IMG/VR virus record: IMGVR_UViG_3300043773_000463
Span: 1 to 31,390 of that record
DNA from: a virus
Reading direction: 5' to 3' (one strand)
Length of the DNA stretch: 31,390 nt
Shown: positions 6,825 to 14,501 of the stretch, one piece after another
Position numbering within the stretch: position 1 is the stretch's first letter
Layout of the letters: every line of letters begins with the position of its first letter
The notes under the pieces: generated by a model
The model's input: only the letters and a program-made list of their open reading frames with translations
What the model was told of the DNA's origin: nothing
Database searches by the model: none
Program-made: the position numbers and the translations under genes

Positions 6825-7247
6825 TTAGATTTTCCAGCAGATTGAATTTTTAATCTCTGCGTTTGGTGCAAAGATCAGACCGTTTTTAGAAACAAACGCC
6901 GAATGATTTCCGAGGTTTATTCCAGCAGAGTCTCCATTTCCTGTGTCGAAAATTACAATGTCGCCGCGCGCAGCAAATCCTTGGCCGATTGCTTTGAATC
7001 CTAGCGGCTCCATTTGCATTTGAATAGTTCCGATCAGCCCACCGTTTTTTTCTAGCACGCGCACGCCAGAAAGCGCACGGTCATAAGTGCCGCGCAAGGT
7101 CGCCGCTGGGTCGAGTCCGGTGCAAAGCTGAATCCAGTCAGCACCGAACAAACAGCAATCGTTCACGCCCCAAGCGAAAGGCTCGTTGCGTTTGCGGTCG
7201 ATGTAGGCGGCGAGAGCTTCGGGCCAGTTTTCACAGCGAGTCGGCAT
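6825..7247 (-). CDS. NlpC/P60-like tail protein (DUF6950 type)
   Basis: The 140-residue product contains PFAWGVNDCCLFGADWI near residues 23-39, with a Cys in the N-D-C context of NlpC/P60-type cysteine peptidases as seen in the DUF6950 tail family. A later ARGDIVIFDTG segment matches the G-D-x-V/I-x-F motif of such folds, and LGNHSAFV supplies a likely catalytic His. Its position between the L-like gene and J corresponds to lambda gpK/gpI-type peptidoglycan-active tail components. It probably trims cell-wall peptides during entry or assists tail-tip assembly. Confidence 0.75.
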   Translation of the reverse strand: MPTRCENWPEALAAYIDRKRNEPFAWGVNDCCLFGADWIQLCTGLDPAATLRGTYDRALSGVRVLEKNGGLIGTIQMQMEPLGFKAIGQGFAARGDIVIFDTGNGDSAGINLGNHSAFVSKNGLIFAPNAEIKNSICWKI

Positions 7248-7249
7248 CG

Positions 7250-7882
7250 TTAATCGTAAGTTGTCGGGCCGTAATTTCCACCACTGTTATCATCAACTGG
7301 AGCTGCGAGTTTTGCGTTGCCCCAATAAATTTGTTTTTCTTGAATCGAGTTCACGAACTCCAAGCCCTTGTCTATCGGGTAAAGGTTTTTCTGCTCCTCG
7401 TCGGTATAACGAACCTCGCGCGGACGCCGAAAATCCACGAGCTTATTTTCGGCAGTCATGCCAATGGTCGCGTTTTGTCCGTCATCGTTAATCGACATGA
7501 CATCCATGCGACCAGAAAAGATCGTGATCGGAGTCGAGACAAGCGAGCCGCTGGAATCGAGCGCGCCAAACATGATCGAGCAAGCCTTGCCTTGGTAGTT
7601 CTCGGTAAGAGCTACGGCAATCAAAGCGGTCGGCACGCCTGACAACTGCATCGAGATACCACGGGCAGCAAGGTCGGTCGTCTCCTCGACTGGCGAGATC
7701 GTGCCGAGCGTGCCAATGCCGAGATAGCCTGTGCCGCTATAAGTGATCGTGCCGTAACCGCTCCAAAGATTGAGCGGAGTCTGAAAAGCAAGCGACGCGA
7801 GAATGATCGGCGAGAGTTGCGACGCGCTGACCTGCGTCGTCATGTCGTTGCTTAGAGAGCGTCCTGCGGTGGTGATACTCAT
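7250..7882 (-). CDS. Minor tail protein (tail-tip hub component)
   Basis: This 210-residue protein sits between the distal-tail-like gene and the NlpC/P60-like gene, the place of lambda gpL-type tail-tip proteins. Its middle is rich in beta-strand segments (ISMQLSGVPTALIAVAL, ITIFSGRMDVMSI). Near the C-terminus it has RRPREVRYTDEEQKNLYP followed by GLEFV, a motif I associate with phage tail-tip proteins of the DUF2163-like kind. The start overlaps the stop of the preceding gene by four bases (ATGA). The precise structural role is inferred. Confidence 0.65.
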   Translation of the reverse strand: MSITTAGRSLSNDMTTQVSASQLSPIILASLAFQTPLNLWSGYGTITYSGTGYLGIGTLGTISPVEETTDLAARGISMQLSGVPTALIAVALTENYQGKACSIMFGALDSSGSLVSTPITIFSGRMDVMSINDDGQNATIGMTAENKLVDFRRPREVRYTDEEQKNLYPIDKGLEFVNSIQEKQIYWGNAKLAAPVDDNSGGNYGPTTYD

Positions 7883-8460
7883 TGCGCGACGTCCTCCATC
7901 ACGTTAAACGAAACGCCGTAGAACTTGGCCGTGTCGATGCTCCACTGCGTAGAAGTATCTGTAAGACGAAACACGCCCTTGGCGTTGTTGTAAGTAATCG
8001 CGGTTCCGCCAGCGTAGGATGAGCGCAAGACTGGAAACACGTCCACCGATGACGACGAGTTTACTTGCACGACCTTGTAAAGCGAAGTCGAGATTTGCAG
8101 CCAATCGCCCGCAGCGAAGGAGCCGGTTGCGCCGCTGATGCCGAGAGTCGTTCCGTTGGCCGTAGCCGAGGACACAGTGAGAGTGCCGGTCACGTTTCCG
8201 CGTGGCGTCGGGTTTGCGAAGTCTTGAAAGTAGAACGTGCCGCGCTGGGCCATGAGCAGGAATGACACGACCTGTTCCGCAGCAGCGCGCGTCATTGGCG
8301 GACATTCAACTGTTCCAAGCCAGCCTTGACCAGACCAGTTGTATTGTTGCACCTGCATCGTGAACGGTGAGATGTTGCGCGAGATCGCGCTCATCCCAGT
8401 CATTGATAGGCGCGAGGCTTCAAGCGCAGCGGGCGGCGTGAGTGGATAGGAGATAGCCAT
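7879..8460 (-). CDS. Distal tail / minor tail protein
   Basis: The 193-residue product lies immediately after the tape-measure gene, the usual place for gpM or distal-tail-type proteins. It has an N-terminal segment ending SPFTMQVQQYNWSGQGW, a beta-rich centre (VTGTLTVSSATANGTTLGI), and a C-terminal stretch reading GVFRLTDTSTQWSIDTAKFY. I recognise the overall pattern from phage tail proteins, but no specific named family. It would form part of the ring that joins the tail tube to the tip. Confidence 0.65.
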   Translation of the reverse strand: MAISYPLTPPAALEASRLSMTGMSAISRNISPFTMQVQQYNWSGQGWLGTVECPPMTRAAAEQVVSFLLMAQRGTFYFQDFANPTPRGNVTGTLTVSSATANGTTLGISGATGSFAAGDWLQISTSLYKVVQVNSSSSVDVFPVLRSSYAGGTAITYNNAKGVFRLTDTSTQWSIDTAKFYGVSFNVMEDVAQ

Positions 8461-8465
8461 GAGGA

Positions 8466-9818
8466 TTAGGCGAAGGCTGAACGATACGCGCCACCACGTC
8501 GAACCATATCAGGAATCTCGGCTTTAAGGCGACGACGTTCTTGTTCCAAGATCGGGCCAAGTTCATTGCGCGTGACGCCAGCGGCAATGTTGTAGTTCAC
8601 ATTGATCGAAGGGCCAGCGGAGCCGCCTCCTTGGTTCATGTTGGAGTTTGAAACGATAGAGCCGCTGGCGTGTGGCACGAATAGTTCTGGGCCTTTTTCG
8701 CCGACGATATAAGGACTGTTTGCCGAGACTGGGCCACCCATAGCGCGCATACCCAAAATTGCGGTGCTGATTCCTTTTGCTAGAGGAGCGGTGATGGTAT
8801 GTTGAAAAACCATACGAAGCAAATCCATGCCAATTGCTTTGATCGTTTCGCTGAGTTTTTGACCGCTAAAAATTGCATCTTCAAAACCAGAGGCAATTAT
8901 ATCTCCAGCATTTTTTGCTATAACTTGAAGATCGGTTTCAATGACTTTTCTTTTTGCAAGTAGTTCGTTGATTTTAGGAAGTGCAATAAGCATCCGATCC
9001 ATTGCCTCAAGTTGAGCGACAGTTGCTTTTGCAGGATCAAAATTTTTCAACAAATCTTCGTCTGCACGTCGCAATGTTATTAAATTACGCAACTGCCCTT
9101 CAATTTGCATTTGCTGTTCTTTTTCGGTTTTTAACGAAAAATTGTATTCATCATAAATTTTGTTATGATCTAAAACAGCTTTTGTATATTGATCGAATTG
9201 ATCTGTCGCAATAGTTCGCTGATCGTTAATTAATCTTTGAATTTCTAAATCTTTTTCTAAAGCATTTAACTGAGAGCTTTTTGCCGGATCGCTTGGCCTT
9301 CCTTTAATTTCTTGAAAAGTCTTGAATAGCTGTTGAAACTTTTGAGCAGGAGTTTGACCGATTGCATCAAAACTCTTTTTCAATTCATCCATTTGTTTTT
9401 TCGCATCTTCAATTTTTGGAAGATCGCGATCTAGTAGAATTTTATCAGCAATAGAAAATGCTTGGGCTTTTGAAACACCCATTAACGCATCCTTTAAATC
9501 TAAAACTTTGTTAATCGTTCCAACGATTGTTCCCTTAAAAAAGTTCATTACGTCATCAACCGCTCCGGTTGCGCGTGTTACTTTATTAACTTCCTCGGAA
9601 CTTAAACCAAACTTTTTGGAGTTAGCCTCAATGTCCTCGAGAGTTGTGTTAAGGCTTCTGCCCATAGAAACAACTGCACCGAGACCAAAGAATCCTTTAA
9701 GACCCAGCGAAATGCTTCTCGTCGTTCCATGAATTTTTTGCAGCGAGTTTTGCACGCTCGCAAAAGCCTGACGCGTTGCGTCCACCGCCCTGAGTGTAAA
9801 TGTAGCTTCAGCTGCCAT
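8466..9818 (-). CDS. Tail tape measure protein
   Basis: The 450-residue product is predicted to be mostly helical. Residues 1-60 resemble the start of minor tail proteins (TFTLRAVDATRQAFASVQNS). A long Lys/Asp/Glu-rich coiled-coil region follows (about 60-300). Then comes the characteristic C-terminal part: ASGFEDAIFSG, AMGGPVSANSPYIVGEKGPE and a Gly/Ser/Asn-rich linker before NVNYNIAAG. Short tape measures set a short tail; if about 1.5 angstrom per residue holds, the tail would be roughly 65-70 nm. The region 8860-9640, encoding the coiled coil, is far more AT-rich than its neighbours (14 G/C in 9121-9180). The start overlaps the frame of the chaperone -1 extension. Confidence 0.85.
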   Translation of the reverse strand: MAAEATFTLRAVDATRQAFASVQNSLQKIHGTTRSISLGLKGFFGLGAVVSMGRSLNTTLEDIEANSKKFGLSSEEVNKVTRATGAVDDVMNFFKGTIVGTINKVLDLKDALMGVSKAQAFSIADKILLDRDLPKIEDAKKQMDELKKSFDAIGQTPAQKFQQLFKTFQEIKGRPSDPAKSSQLNALEKDLEIQRLINDQRTIATDQFDQYTKAVLDHNKIYDEYNFSLKTEKEQQMQIEGQLRNLITLRRADEDLLKNFDPAKATVAQLEAMDRMLIALPKINELLAKRKVIETDLQVIAKNAGDIIASGFEDAIFSGQKLSETIKAIGMDLLRMVFQHTITAPLAKGISTAILGMRAMGGPVSANSPYIVGEKGPELFVPHASGSIVSNSNMNQGGGSAGPSINVNYNIAAGVTRNELGPILEQERRRLKAEIPDMVRRGGAYRSAFA

Positions 9819-10292
9819 GTTGTTTTCTCAGTCGATTTTGGTGGTTAATATAAGCAAGCCAGCCGTTCATTTCGTCGGCTGGCATTGCGAGGACTTCGTG
9901 AGCGAATTTGCCGAGACGTTCAGCGATGGCATAGACGGCGAGGAGGTCGGCACCTTCATCGCCGCCGATTAGTTTTTTAAGTCGTCGAGCTTCGCGGAGC
10001 TGTCCGCAAGAATCTCATTGGCGACGCGAGCAACCACGTTGCTGTCGGCCTTGTTAAGCAAGGTTGGTTTGTGCTCGATGGTGAACAGCTTCTTACCGCT
10101 CTCGTCCGTGGCCTTCATAATCAGAATGTCCACGAGCAAATCCATATCGTTGTTCTGAGACTTTTTATAAACTCGGTTCTTTTCGGCCAAGGTCATTGGC
10201 GACGAGAAGATCACGAGTTTCCATTCAGGAACTTCGATTCGTTTAGTGCCGAGGTTGTTGAAGTGTTCGCGGACGAGGTCAATGGCTTCCAT
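9808..10292 (-). CDS. Tail assembly chaperone G-T fusion made by -1 frameshifting
   Basis: Near its end the 107-residue upstream frame reads GAC TTA AAA AAC TAA. Slipping back one base on AAAAAAC (9978-9972) avoids the stop at 9971-9969 and continues for 54 codons to a TGA at 9810-9808, giving a predicted 161-residue fusion. The extension contains ERLGKFAHEVLAMPADEMNG followed by WLAY, the Trp-containing style of the T-domain of lambda gpGT. Its stop falls inside the first codons of the tape-measure gene, as expected when the T domain recruits the tape measure. In lambda a similar -1 event yields gpGT at a low ratio to gpG, and both chaperone tail assembly. Frameshift efficiency cannot be judged from sequence. 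Confidence 0.8.
9969..10292 (-). CDS. Tail assembly chaperone, G-like short form
   Basis: This is the zero-frame 107-residue product, starting MEAIDLVREHFNNLGT. Sitting between the tail tube gene and the tape measure gene, it corresponds to lambda gpG. It is highly charged and helical in its second half (ILIMKATDESGK, NKADSNVVARVANEILADS). It would bind the tape measure together with the frameshifted longer form. The ATG at 10292 is preceded by the repeated A-rich 18-mer rather than a Shine-Dalgarno motif. Confidence 0.8.
   Translation of the reverse strand: MEAIDLVREHFNNLGTKRIEVPEWKLVIFSSPMTLAEKNRVYKKSQNNDMDLLVDILIMKATDESGKKLFTIEHKPTLLNKADSNVVARVANEILADSSAKLDDLKN
9972..9978 (-). promoter_or_regulatory. 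Programmed -1 frameshift slippery heptamer AAAAAAC
   Basis: The minus strand reads A AAA AAC in the zero frame, followed directly by TAA. This fits the X-XXY-YYZ rule for -1 slippage, and the following frame is open for 54 codons. It is the standard recoding element of long-tailed phage tail chaperone genes. A downstream GC-rich segment (CGGCGGCGATGAAGGTGCCG) might act as a stimulator, but no clear pseudoknot is evident. Confidence 0.8.
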
Positions 10293-10295
10293 GTG

Positions 10296-10313
10296 TGTTT
10301 TGTTTTGTGTTTT
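10296..10313 (-). repeat. A-rich 18-base leader motif, copy 2
   Basis: This is identical on the minus strand to the 18-mer at 679-696 (AAAACACAAAACAAAACA) and lies three bases before the start codon of the tail chaperone gene. It replaces any visible Shine-Dalgarno sequence. Two copies 9.6 kb apart, both before a start, argue for a functional or shared-origin leader element. Confidence 0.6.
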
Positions 10314-10321
10314 TCCTAGCG

Positions 10322-10708
10322 TTAAACGGTAAGGGTCGAGAGCGCGCCGTTGCCCTCAAAGGCAATCGAGCCTTCGACCAGCCCGTCAAAGCTGGCCGAC
10401 ACGTCGAACTTCGTGACGATAGCCGAGCCGCTGTAATAAACGTCGGAGGACGTCGCGCCTTCTGGGTAAAGGTTGAGCGTAACGGTCGAGCCGATGGTGA
10501 TCAGGAGTTGGCCGGCGTCGGCTTCGTCCCAGTAGAGATCGCCAGATGCAGACCAAGTCTTCATCGAGCCTTGGCGCGTGCGATAGACGTCGCCGATCAC
10601 GCTGTCCTCGACGGTGTCAGAGGAGTGCGAGAGCGAGTAATTGCGGAGTTCACCGATGGTGGTGGTCGAGATTTTGATAAGGCCATCGCGGCCAAGTTTG
10701 GTAGCCAT
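10322..10708 (-). CDS. Major tail tube protein
   Basis: The 128-residue product lies exactly between the terminator-like U gene and the tail chaperone gene, where long-tailed phages encode the tube protein. It begins MATKLGRDGLIKISTTTIGE and contains SHSSDTVEDSV and SGDLYWDEADAGQ, followed by GSTVTLNLYPEGATS. It ends in SASFDGLVEGSIAFEGNGAL, a strand-rich pattern common to phage tail tube folds. Hexameric rings of this protein would form the tube through which DNA passes. Confidence is high on pattern and location. Confidence 0.82.
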   Translation of the reverse strand: MATKLGRDGLIKISTTTIGELRNYSLSHSSDTVEDSVIGDVYRTRQGSMKTWSASGDLYWDEADAGQLLITIGSTVTLNLYPEGATSSDVYYSGSAIVTKFDVSASFDGLVEGSIAFEGNGALSTLTV

Positions 10709-10709
10709 A

Positions 10710-11141
10710 TTAGTCAGTTGTTAGATAAATTGCGTTAAAGGTATGACGAGCACTTCCCCAACGAGATGACTCGTCAGGCTCGATCACATATTCGACATTC
10801 GTCAAATGAAGGTCTTGGCAAGCGCCGCCGAGCGTAACGTCAGCCAAGACTGCCGCTTCGACGGCAGCGGAGCCAGTGTCGAAAAGATCGTCGATAAGGT
10901 AAGTGCCGCTCTCTGCCGTGAAGTAATCGACGACGAGTTGAAGCTGGCGGTACTGCGTGCGGTTGCTTGGGCCGAGCGTGCGAACTTCGATTTGCTCGGT
11001 GACGGCATAGACGGCGGCAGATGGAAAGCTAATGCTCGCGAGCGTGTTGTTGCGCCCGCGCAGGATGTTCGCCGTTGGCACGACTAGAGCGGACGTTAGT
11101 GCGGTTGCTGTGGCGTTGCGAATGTTTGTGCGTGTGCTCAT
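10710..11141 (-). CDS. Tail terminator protein (gpU-like)
   Basis: The 143-residue product lies between the Z-like and tube genes, the gpU place. It has an N-terminal helix (TNIRNATATALTSAL), a strand region (ISFPSAAVYAV, QLQLVVDYFTAE), a helix (GSAAVEAAVLAD) and a final strand region (VEYVIEPDESSRWGSARHTF, NAIYL). This is the alpha/beta layout of gpU-type tail terminators, which cap the tube and stop polymerisation. Its start overlaps the stop of the Z-like gene by four bases (ATGA). Confidence 0.72.
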   Translation of the reverse strand: MSTRTNIRNATATALTSALVVPTANILRGRNNTLASISFPSAAVYAVTEQIEVRTLGPSNRTQYRQLQLVVDYFTAESGTYLIDDLFDTGSAAVEAAVLADVTLGGACQDLHLTNVEYVIEPDESSRWGSARHTFNAIYLTTD

Positions 11142-12052
11142 GCTTCTTTGTTATAGGTCACGACTCCAGAGGATGAAATTTTGGCAAAGCCTAAGTTCAC
11201 GGCTCGATTGACAAGAATCGCGTTCACTTTTGAGAGAGTGATTTTTTCACGAATACGAAACGCACTATCAACCGCGCGCTGCAAATCGGGAATCTTATTC
11301 CCAGAAGTTGAGGCAATGACATAAGGATTGGTTTTGAAATTCGACTGAACTCGACCGGCCTTTGACGAGAATTTACGAATCCATGCGGGAACGCGAATAC
11401 CGCAAGACAACGCAGCAGACGCGAAACCAGCTTTTCCCCAGCCGACTTTTGCTTGAACGTATTTTAAATAAGCATCAGCCGATTGATCTGAAATCCACAT
11501 CTGATCTTGAACCTGCCAGCGTCCAACTTTGCTGCGTGAAACTGCTTTTGGTCGTCCGCGAGAATTTAAGTTTTGCTTGTGCCACGTTTCCATTTCGGAA
11601 ATTGAAGCACCTTCTCTCCAAAACTTTCGATAGATACCAATGCGCTTGTTGTTTTCAAATTCGTTACCAAGTTTGATGTAAGCAAATTCGCTTCGTTTTC
11701 TCTTTGGCGGAATCTCTTTTGAGTTACCGATGCGCTGGAATAAACCGATGTTTACTTCCTTGCCTAGATTTTTTCCACCAAACAAATCGCCTTTGATTGC
11801 GTTCTCTCCTTGTTGCTGCGCGTTTTTGCTGAGTCCGCTGGCCTTTGCTTTTTGAATAAATCCACCGCCAACCATGCGAACCATATCACCTCCGCTGGTT
11901 TTCTCGCCAGTCGGAGGAGTGATTTGCATGATAGTTTTTGCGAGATTTCCGCCCTCTTGCTTTATCACTAAACCGAGATCGACGTTTGCAGCAGCAGCTA
12001 GACGCGCCAATGCGAAATCCAGCTTCGTCGTATCTGTTCCGATAAAAATCAT
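11138..12052 (-). CDS. Tail completion / head-tail protein, gpZ position
   Basis: Predicted 304 residues from the ATG at 12052, which forms an ATGA with the stop of the FII-like gene; the open frame could extend 12 bases further to another ATG. It starts MIFIGTDTTKLDFALARLAA and contains a basic middle (KRKRSEFAYIKLGNEFENNK) and a Trp-rich part. Position and size match tail completion proteins such as lambda gpZ (192 residues) and the HK97 gp10 family, though it is longer than gpZ. Base composition is AT-rich relative to the neighbours (22 G/C in 11641-11700), suggesting horizontal replacement of this gene. Confidence 0.6.
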   Translation of the reverse strand: MIFIGTDTTKLDFALARLAAAANVDLGLVIKQEGGNLAKTIMQITPPTGEKTSGGDMVRMVGGGFIQKAKASGLSKNAQQQGENAIKGDLFGGKNLGKEVNIGLFQRIGNSKEIPPKRKRSEFAYIKLGNEFENNKRIGIYRKFWREGASISEMETWHKQNLNSRGRPKAVSRSKVGRWQVQDQMWISDQSADAYLKYVQAKVGWGKAGFASAALSCGIRVPAWIRKFSSKAGRVQSNFKTNPYVIASTSGNKIPDLQRAVDSAFRIREKITLSKVNAILVNRAVNLGFAKISSSGVVTYNKEA

Positions 12053-12369
12053 ATCGCTTTGCAAACTCCGATTTCGCAGCCCGCGCCCTCGGCGTCGAGC
12101 GTCACGCGTTCGATGAAATAGGTAATGCCCGCGCGCGAAAGCGTCTGCGTGACCTTCGGCGTCGCGCTCACGCTCGTCGTCAAAAGAAACACGGTGAACT
12201 TGGAATCGTCGCGGCGCTGATCTTCAAAGTCTGCGAACGCGTCGCGCGAGGCAGACCAGACGCCAGTGATGCTGTTGCCTTGGTAGGTGAACGCGATGCC
12301 AGCTTGCTCCAAGATTGCGGAGAAATCTGCATTGATCTGAGTCGGGTCAAAGTCTCGGACTGCGGCCAT
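12049..12369 (-). CDS. Head-tail joining protein, FII-like position
   Basis: The 106-residue product is predicted from the ATG at 12369; upstream frame extension is a shadow of the glycosyltransferase gene. It begins MAAVRDFDPTQINADFSAIL and contains GNSITGVWSASRDAFADFED and a strand-rich second half (FTVFLLTTSVSA, ITYFIERVTLDAEG). In the lambda order the gene before Z is FII, a small head completion protein linking the connector to the tail. Here it lies after two glycosyltransferases instead of after the capsid gene. Confidence 0.65.
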   Translation of the reverse strand: MAAVRDFDPTQINADFSAILEQAGIAFTYQGNSITGVWSASRDAFADFEDQRRDDSKFTVFLLTTSVSATPKVTQTLSRAGITYFIERVTLDAEGAGCEIGVCKAI

Positions 12370-12371
12370 AC

Positions 12372-13016
12372 TTATGCGCCTTTCGTTAAATACCACCGCG
12401 CGTGCAACTCGGGCCGATTCTCGCGCAACCAAGGTTCGGCGTCGTCCATGCACTTCTTGGCGTCGTTGCCGCAGGTCTGGCTTCCAACGTGGTGAACGTA
12501 GGCGCGCGAGATAAAATGCGGTCGCTTCATGTCGAGGCATTGCACGTCGTCGGAGAACCAGTTGAGCGGAGGGAAATCCACCCATGCGTCGCGGTGAATC
12601 CACGCGCAGATTGGCGCGATGACGCTTGCTTGAATAATGTTTCGCTCCGACGTGAACCGCAGGAAGTCAATTTGCCCGCGTCCGCTGCGGATGTTCTGTT
12701 CGCCGCGCGCGTAGTCCGAGCGAGTCGCCACCCAGCCGAGGTCTGGATAATGCTCGCGAAGTAATTTCACGTCGCCCATGAGCTTTGCCCACGTCGTCGG
12801 AGTGAAAACAATGTCGTCGTTGCAGATCACGAGTTGATCGTGTTCCTTGAACGCGATGCGCGCCGCCTCGTTGTAAGCCTCGCCGAAGGTCGGGCCGAGT
12901 CCGTGCGAAACGTAGGTGCGGATGCCGTGCGGAACGTAGGCTTTGATCGACGCTCTCATCACGTCGAGGCAACGCGCGTTCTTCGTGCAGACGACGATTG
13001 CGGGTTCTGGAATCAT
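12372..13016 (-). CDS. Glycosyltransferase-like protein (GT-A type, short)
   Basis: This 214-residue protein begins MIPEPAIVVCTKNA, a Rossmann-like first strand, followed by GPTFGEAYNEAARIA, then VICNDDIVF with a D-D at 67-68 fitting the DxD-type nucleotide-sugar and metal site of GT-A glycosyltransferases. It later has VATRSDYARGEQNI and APICAWIHRDAWV (acceptor-side region). It overlaps the stop of the longer glycosyltransferase gene by four bases (ATGA), so the two are coupled. The sugar and acceptor are unknown: virion proteins, host surface glycans or modified bases are possible. The placement between capsid and head-tail joining genes is unusual. Confidence 0.7.
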   Translation of the reverse strand: MIPEPAIVVCTKNARCLDVMRASIKAYVPHGIRTYVSHGLGPTFGEAYNEAARIAFKEHDQLVICNDDIVFTPTTWAKLMGDVKLLREHYPDLGWVATRSDYARGEQNIRSGRGQIDFLRFTSERNIIQASVIAPICAWIHRDAWVDFPPLNWFSDDVQCLDMKRPHFISRAYVHHVGSQTCGNDAKKCMDDAEPWLRENRPELHARWYLTKGA

Positions 13017-14398
13017 GGCTTTTTAGCTCCAAGGATTCGCTCGATGTTCTCCGCATCAATCACGGTTTCTCCGCACGTCAGCACGCGTTCGTCCCAGTTG
13101 TTCGGCGGCACCATGCCGTCCTCGACGTTCACGCGAATCACGGCGCGAGGCGTTTCAGTAGGCTCGCCGACGTAATGCAAGAACTGCTTCGCCATCGCCA
13201 ACGTCTCGGCGTCGTCGGCCTTGATCTGGAAATAGTGTTCGACGATTTCAGGCCGTGCCGCGGTCGAGAGCCAAGCGTCGCGGAATGAAACAGAACGCGT
13301 CGAGTTGCCGAGCGTCTTTTGCGTGATGCGGATGGTCGGCTCGGTGTGCTTATGATAAACCAGTTGGAGCGCGTTCGCGTCCGCCACCATGCCAGCCAAG
13401 CGATATGCACGCGCGGCGAGATCATGCCCAGCCCAGCCGTACCACTTCGATTCGTGCGTCCACGGACGATCTTTCTGCGCCGGTTCGGGCAAGGTCAGCA
13501 TCCGAGACGCCCACCACGCCGCGCGCTTGCCGTCGTTCTTCTCAAACGCCAGCATGATAATTGAGGCGATGGCTTCGCGGCACCACGGAAAGACGCCGTG
13601 CGCTCCCATTGCGAACTGCATGGACTCGCGACGACTCGCCGAGATGCGCGCAAGGTTGAGCTGAACCTCGTACCGGAAAGAGTCATCGAGGTTCGGAAAC
13701 GAAAGCGCGATGCGCCCGAACTGTTCGGCGGCTGGTTTATTGCCGGAGCAGTAGTGCTCTTGGTGGATATAAAAATACTGGGTCGCCGCTTCGCCTACGC
13801 TGCGACCTAGAATAGCAAGGTTACGCTTGCGGTTATCTTGTTTTATGCAAGCTGGCTCATGCCTCCAGACCGGCGTCGACCATTCGACGTGACGGTCGTT
13901 GGGCAACAGCAGAAGGTTTTCGTGCACGTCGTGATGCCAGACACGCCCAGATTGAAACGCGCTGCGACGGATGAACCGCTCGCGTTGCAGCTTCTTTCCG
14001 GTGCCGCGCACGTCGTAAGGACAGCGCACCATCAGCACCTCCTCGGAGAGTTCGGCGAGCTTGCTTTTGAGATCGTCGGCTTCGGCCAAGACGTCGTCGC
14101 AGTCCGCCCAGACTAGCCAATCGCCGGTCGCATACGCGAAAGCCTGATTGCGTGCCTTGGCGAACGAATCGACGTGCTTCCAAGCCTGCGCCGTGACTCC
14201 GTTGTGATACTCGCTGAAAACGAAATTGACGCCGTTTTCGATGCACCACCCGCGCGCAATTCGCTCGGTGTTGTCCGGCTCCTTTGAGCCGATGGCGCGG
14301 ACGAGTGAGAGTTCGTCGATCAGTCCGACGAACGATTTGAGCATTGCCTCGATGTGGTGCGCCTCGTTGCCACAAATTACGCAGAGTGAGATCGTCAT
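13013..14398 (-). CDS. Family 2-type glycosyltransferase with helical C-terminus
   Basis: I predict 461 residues from the ATG at 14398; a TTG at 14422 would add eight residues but is less likely. The N-terminus (TISLCVICGNEAHHIEAMLK) is the classic GT2 start, with VDSFAKARNQAFAYATGDWL followed by a W-A-D-C-D-D segment (D99-D102), the metal-binding site. Residues about 150-215 include RVWHHDVHENLLLL, a typical acceptor-region pattern. The C-terminal half is helical and Ala/Leu-rich with repeat-like periodicity resembling TPR proteins. It begins just after a strong terminator that follows the major capsid gene, so it needs read-through or its own promoter. The substrate is not evident. Confidence 0.8.
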   Translation of the reverse strand: MTISLCVICGNEAHHIEAMLKSFVGLIDELSLVRAIGSKEPDNTERIARGWCIENGVNFVFSEYHNGVTAQAWKHVDSFAKARNQAFAYATGDWLVWADCDDVLAEADDLKSKLAELSEEVLMVRCPYDVRGTGKKLQRERFIRRSAFQSGRVWHHDVHENLLLLPNDRHVEWSTPVWRHEPACIKQDNRKRNLAILGRSVGEAATQYFYIHQEHYCSGNKPAAEQFGRIALSFPNLDDSFRYEVQLNLARISASRRESMQFAMGAHGVFPWCREAIASIIMLAFEKNDGKRAAWWASRMLTLPEPAQKDRPWTHESKWYGWAGHDLAARAYRLAGMVADANALQLVYHKHTEPTIRITQKTLGNSTRSVSFRDAWLSTAARPEIVEHYFQIKADDAETLAMAKQFLHYVGEPTETPRAVIRVNVEDGMVPPNNWDERVLTCGETVIDAENIERILGAKKP

Positions 14399-14441
14399 GG
14401 TCGTGTGTTTTGCTTCGGTCAATAGAAGGCGCGCGAACCGT

Positions 14442-14480
14442 CAAAACAAAAAGCCCCACGCGGTTAGGCGTGAGGCTTTA
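14442..14480 (-). terminator. Strong intrinsic terminator after the major capsid gene
   Basis: On the minus strand a 12-position stem (AAAGCCTCACGC with GCGTGGGGCTTT, one T-G wobble, 6-base loop) is followed by TTTTTGTTTTGA. It begins 22 bases past the capsid stop codon. This is the clearest terminator in the window. A strong stop here would make capsid mRNA abundant and reduce expression of the glycosyltransferase and tail genes downstream. Confidence 0.9.
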
Positions 14481-14501
14481 GAACTAAAATCCGTTTAAGG
14501 A

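Noticed and set aside
14399-14441. TTGACC on the minus strand as a -35 element for the glycosyltransferase genes
   Set aside because: No TATAAT-like sequence at a suitable distance before the start codon.
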